Source: Rubripirellula tenax (GTDB lineage Bacteria; Planctomycetota; Planctomycetia; Pirellulales; Pirellulaceae). Taken from it: a DNA stretch of 64,000 nucleotides. Location of the stretch: NCBI RefSeq assembly GCF_007860125.1, contig NZ_SJPW01000002.1, positions 1,031,768 through 1,095,767 on the forward strand. Direction: 5' to 3'. Positions 60,475 through 64,000 of this stretch are shown here, piece by piece; position 1 is the first letter of the stretch, and every line of letters starts with the position of its first letter. The position numbers and the translations under genes are program-made. A model generated the notes under the pieces. That model saw nothing but the letters and a program-made list of their open reading frames with translations, was not told the DNA's origin and did not search any database.

Positions 60475-63400
60475 TCAGGTGGCGTTGTGGCCACTCAGCT
60501 TGAACGAAAGAGAGTAACCGACAGGAGCGAGAATCAACACGATTGCCGTTCCAAAGATCAGGCCAAAGCTTAGACTGGTGGCCATGGGGATCAGGACTTG
60601 AGCTTGGCGTGAAGTTTCCAACAGGATGGGGAGCATGCCGCCGATGGTGGTAAAGGACGTTAGGAGAACGGGTCGACAGCGGCGACGACCGGCGTCGATT
60701 ATGGCTTCTTGAAGGGAGAGGCCGTCGGCGATGCGGCGGTTGATGAAGTCGATCAGGACGATGGAGTCGTTGACGACGATTCCGGACAGCGCGACGAGCC
60801 CGTAGATACTGAACAGTGTGAACGGTAGGCCCTGGATGACGTGGCCAAAGATCGCTCCGCATGCTCCGAACGGGATGATAGATAGGACCAGCAGCGGTTG
60901 CAGGTACGATTTGAATTCGATCGTGAACAGCAAATACATACAGATCATCACCGCAATGAATCCGTACAACATGCTGTTCATCGAATCGTTGGTTTGTTCT
61001 TGTTGGCCTTCCCATAGCACTCGTAGACTGGGGTAGTCTTCGGCCAGCTTCGGCATCAATGTTTTTTGCAGATCGGCAGTGATTTGAAACGCGTTGCCAA
61101 CGTCTTCGTCCACGTCGGCAGCGATCGTGATGCTGCGCATTTGATCGAGTCGGTGAATGGCGGAATAACTTCGTTGGATATCGATTTCGGCAAGCTCGGT
61201 GAGCGGACGTTGGTTTCCGGCGGGATCACGAACGCGGATTTCATCGAAGTCGGCCAGCGATTGCCGTTGCTCGCGAGGATAGCGGACTCGCAGTTCGACC
61301 TCGTGACGGCCACGCTGAAGTCGCATGGCCTCTTCGCCGTAGTACGACGCTCGCACGGTACTGGATAATTCGGCAAGCGAGACCCCCATCGCTTTGGCTT
61401 CGTCTTTGATCGTCAGCCGGTATTCCCATTTTCCGGGCCGCCCGCCCGCGATCACGTCATGGACACCGGGATACTTTTCGAGCTGATCGACGCACGTTTG
61501 CACGGCCGCTTCTAGTTTCGGAATGTCCTCGCTGCGTGCCAACAACGAAAACTCGATGGGAAGCCCCGCCAATCCTCGTGGGCCGGAACCGAAGGACACT
61601 AAATCGGCTCCTGTGAAACTACCGGCTTCTTTTCGCCAACGCTGCACCATTTCTTGGCTGGTGATTTCTCGGTCCCCGACGTCGATCAATTGCACGGTCA
61701 GGCTGCCTACATGGCTACCCGACGAGACATCGCCGTCAGTGCTTGCTCCATATCCCACCGACCGATGGATGGCACTCACGACACCATTCGGATTGGCGGT
61801 GAGACCTTCGTCGATGGTTTGTTGGTTGATGGCTTGGACGGCATCTTCGAGTCGTTTGGTTGCTTTGGCGGTGAAGTGCTCTGGCGTGCCATCAGGAAAA
61901 GCGATGATGACGGTACAAAAGTTGGAATCAATCTGTGGCAGCACGATGTACGGCACGGTGCCAGATCGTACGATTCCGACCGCAATCATCAAAAATGCGA
62001 TTGCGAGGCATACAACCAACAGCGGAAATCGGAGTGAGAATCGAAGCGTTGGCAGATACACCGTTTCGATGAACCACTCCAATCCTTTAGCGACACAGCC
62101 ATTGACGATTGCGATTGCTGAACCGACAAAGCGAAACGGTCCGAACAACCAACACATTGCCTTCATACCCGGTCCGTCATCGTGTGCGAGGTGCGATGGC
62201 AAAACGGTGAGTGCCTCGGTAAGCGAAAACAGCAAAATCGCGATGACCGCAAACGGCAACACTTCCGTGAACCGAGCCAATTGTCCGGTCATGAACATCA
62301 TCGGCAGAAACGCCAGCACCGTGGTCAGCACACTGGTCACGACCGAAGGCATGACCTCCAACGTTCCGTCGATCGCAGCATCACGTAGACTCTTGCCCAT
62401 CGAACGATGAACGTAGATGTTTTCGCCGATCACGATTGCGTCGTCGACCATGATGCCCAGCGCAATCAGGAAGGCGAACATCGAAGTCATGTTCAGTGTT
62501 TGGCCGGTGTAGTACATCAGCGCGCAGGCACCCGCAATGGAAAGCGGAATGCCCATCGAAACCCAGATCGCCAGACGCAGCTCTAAGAACAATGTGAGCA
62601 GCAGAAACACAAGCAGCAAACCCTGCCAGCCGTTCTTGACCAGCAGCATGAGTCGCGCAAGCACATCGTTCGTGCGGTCGCGAAAATAGATCAGTTCATA
62701 GCCATCGGGCGGCGAGTATTCGTTGACGAATTTCTGGACCGCTCGACCAACGTGAATGATGTCCTCGGTTTGCGTCGTGTCGACCTGAATGGCCAGTCCG
62801 GGTCGACCGTTGATTCGGCTGATCGCGGAGTCGTCGGTAAACTGATCACGAACACTGCCGAGGTCGCTGATCGTTAAGACAACACCGTTTTCGTTAGTCA
62901 CCAGCGGAATGTCGCCGATGTCCTTGCCGGTCGATTGACGGTTGCTGCCGCGAAGCAAAATGTCTTGCGAGGCCGTCTTCATCGTTCCACCGGGTACTTC
63001 GATGTTTTGTGATCGAACGTTCTCAGCGACTTGCGAAAGGGTCAAGTTGTACTGGCGCAGCGTTTCTTCGGGAATTTCGACGTCGATCTGGTAGCGTGGG
63101 ACACCGACGACTTCGGCCTGCGAGACTTCGTCCATCAGCAGAACTTCGTCACGAATCTGTTCGGCTAGATCGCGCAGCGCGAGACTTGCGGCAATCGTGT
63201 TCTCATCGGGGCCGATCACGCCGATGCTGAGTGCCGTTGTTCGCGGTTGTTGCCGCTGGACGACGGGCTGTTCGGCCAGTGCGGGAAAACTCGGAATGCC
63301 GTCGACCCGCGAGCGAACTTCGCCCAGAATTTCTTGCACTTCAGGCTCGCTGACGTCGGCTTCTAGTTCAATCGAGACGACACCCGATCCTTCGCGAGCA

Positions 63401-63651
63401 ACCGACGTGATTCGCCGTACGCCCTGAACGCTGCGGACTGCTTCTTCAATTCTCTGGCAGATGCCTTCTTCGACTTCTTCTGGACTTGCCCCGCGATACT
63501 CGACGCTGACTTGGATCACATCCAAATTAGAGTAGGGCCAGAACTCACGCTGCATGGATGCGGCGCACCAAGTCCCAAGGATCAGAATCGCAACGACCAG
63601 GGTGTTCGTCGCGGGACCGTTATCGACCGCCCAGCGAACAACCGACCTCAT
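60475..63651 (-). CDS. RND-family efflux permease (AcrB/HAE-like)
   Basis: A 1058-residue inner-membrane pump subunit. The N-terminal helix leads to VQVSVEYRGASPEEVEEGIC-type and RRITSVAREGSGVVSIELE sequences (periplasmic pore domain). The TM4 relay is present (FLIALGIMVDDAIVIGENIY) and the second-half counterpart too (GLVALSGIVVNDSIVLIDFI). It exports small molecules in exchange for protons, with an adaptor encoded just upstream (stop and start overlap, ATGA) and an outer-membrane channel not seen here. Its position next to the sulfatase region is probably incidental. Confidence 0.93.
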   Translation of the reverse strand: MRSVVRWAVDNGPATNTLVVAILILGTWCAASMQREFWPYSNLDVIQVSVEYRGASPEEVEEGICQRIEEAVRSVQGVRRITSVAREGSGVVSIELEADVSEPEVQEILGEVRSRVDGIPSFPALAEQPVVQRQQPRTTALSIGVIGPDENTIAASLALRDLAEQIRDEVLLMDEVSQAEVVGVPRYQIDVEIPEETLRQYNLTLSQVAENVRSQNIEVPGGTMKTASQDILLRGSNRQSTGKDIGDIPLVTNENGVVLTISDLGSVRDQFTDDSAISRINGRPGLAIQVDTTQTEDIIHVGRAVQKFVNEYSPPDGYELIYFRDRTNDVLARLMLLVKNGWQGLLLVFLLLTLFLELRLAIWVSMGIPLSIAGACALMYYTGQTLNMTSMFAFLIALGIMVDDAIVIGENIYVHRSMGKSLRDAAIDGTLEVMPSVVTSVLTTVLAFLPMMFMTGQLARFTEVLPFAVIAILLFSLTEALTVLPSHLAHDDGPGMKAMCWLFGPFRFVGSAIAIVNGCVAKGLEWFIETVYLPTLRFSLRFPLLVVCLAIAFLMIAVGIVRSGTVPYIVLPQIDSNFCTVIIAFPDGTPEHFTAKATKRLEDAVQAINQQTIDEGLTANPNGVVSAIHRSVGYGASTDGDVSSGSHVGSLTVQLIDVGDREITSQEMVQRWRKEAGSFTGADLVSFGSGPRGLAGLPIEFSLLARSEDIPKLEAAVQTCVDQLEKYPGVHDVIAGGRPGKWEYRLTIKDEAKAMGVSLAELSSTVRASYYGEEAMRLQRGRHEVELRVRYPREQRQSLADFDEIRVRDPAGNQRPLTELAEIDIQRSYSAIHRLDQMRSITIAADVDEDVGNAFQITADLQKTLMPKLAEDYPSLRVLWEGQQEQTNDSMNSMLYGFIAVMICMYLLFTIEFKSYLQPLLVLSIIPFGACGAIFGHVIQGLPFTLFSIYGLVALSGIVVNDSIVLIDFINRRIADGLSLQEAIIDAGRRRCRPVLLTSFTTIGGMLPILLETSRQAQVLIPMATSLSFGLIFGTAIVLILAPVGYSLSFKLSGHNAT

Positions 63652-64000
63652 GGTCGCGCGATCGCGGTTGCGGAACTGGTTAAGACTCTTTGTGCGTCAG
63701 GTCTTGATCCTTGTCGATTTCCGTTCGCGATTGCTCCGCGGCGAGGTTCGTTCGCGATCATTGAAACCGCGAGACCCGGCTTTGCATTCGGGACCGGCGA
63801 GCTGATGATCTGCTCGTTTCTATTGAGCGCGGAATCGTGCGTGTGGAGATAGGCGATTCCATTTCTGATACGAGCGACGCGAACCGGCTCGATCTGCAAT
63901 TCATCGCCCCGCATCACCCATACGTTTTTTCCCGGACGAATCACGGATTCCGGCACGACCAACAACGGCCGCTGAGGCTCGCAATGCAGACGCACGCGAA
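63648..64000 (-). CDS. RND periplasmic adaptor (HlyD/MFP family), truncated at window edge
   Basis: The C-terminal ~117 codons of an adaptor subunit; the start lies beyond the window. Visible: PLLVVPESVIRPGKNVWVMR, typical of the beta-barrel/membrane-proximal part of efflux adaptors, and a Pro/Arg-rich end. Its stop overlaps the start of the RND permease (ATGA), indicating one operon and translational coupling. Confidence 0.8.
   Translation of the reverse strand, partial: RVRLHCEPQRPLLVVPESVIRPGKNVWVMRGDELQIEPVRVARIRNGIAYLHTHDSALNRNEQIISSPVPNAKPGLAVSMIANEPRRGAIANGNRQGSRPDAQRVLTSSATAIARP

Noticed and set aside
1-64000. tRNA, rRNA, riboswitch and CRISPR features
   Set aside because: I saw no sequence with the conserved marks of any of these on either strand, although weak RNA features could be missed by eye.

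Overview
The window looks like a chromosomal segment of a marine planctomycete (Pirellulaceae / Rhodopirellula type). Evidence read from the sequence: a DUF1559 pseudopilin-like protein paired with a tiny lipoprotein; a giant surface protein with the planctomycete N-terminal 'LEARQLLAG' signal, lamin-tail, PKD, CotH and dockerin-like modules; a GTG-started ECF sigma factor overlapping a FecR/LamG protein; a diheme DUF6797-type protein; and twelve intact sulfatase genes plus a sulfatase relic. Base composition is about 55-57% GC by eye.

Layout. (1) 1-3593, plus strand: aldehyde dehydrogenase (cut by the window edge), mandelate-racemase-type enolase-superfamily enzyme and a GH117-like glycosidase. 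Together these match the 3,6-anhydrogalactose route used on agar/carrageenan-type galactans. (2) 4204-10664: a two-module small protein and the giant repeat protein. (3) 11349-13586: SulP anion transporter fused to a beta-carbonic anhydrase. (4) 13640-15793, minus: secreted parallel beta-helix protein. (5) 22843 down to 16150, minus: a tight four-gene set of Hsp70, vWA membrane protein, zinc-ribbon/TPR-like membrane protein and J-like membrane protein. (6) About 22990-23357: frameshifted IS5-type transposase relic. (7) 23511-27160: two sulfatases, then on the minus strand a translationally coupled ECF sigma / FecR-LamG pair (29562-27227). (8) 29864-31438: lipoprotein plus DUF1559 protein, closed by a clear terminator at 31472-31508. 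(9) 31558-56957: an unbroken 25-kb plus-strand run with ten sulfatases (one fused to a glycosidase), a BNR_4 beta-propeller, GH43, GH106, an HpcH/HpaI aldolase and two gene relics. (10) 60142-57020 minus: diheme propeller protein; 64000-60475 minus: RND pump with its adaptor.

How it fits together. The enzymes carry export signals and act outside the cytoplasm: sulfatases remove ester sulfates, the BNR_4, GH43, GH106, GH117 and fused glycosidase modules cut the backbone or side chains, and the cytoplasmic aldolase, dehydrogenase and cycloisomerase process the released sugars. Two substrate hypotheses remain open. The GH117 triad points to anhydrogalactose-containing galactans (agar, porphyran, carrageenan). 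GH106, the 2-keto-3-deoxy-sugar-acid aldolase, the BNR_4 protein and iduronate-2-sulfatase-like enzymes point to a rhamnose- and uronate-containing sulfated glycan such as ulvan. These could be two adjacent loci. The ECF/FecR-LamG pair is the only plausible local regulator. No SusC/SusD pair and no formylglycine-generating enzyme is encoded here.
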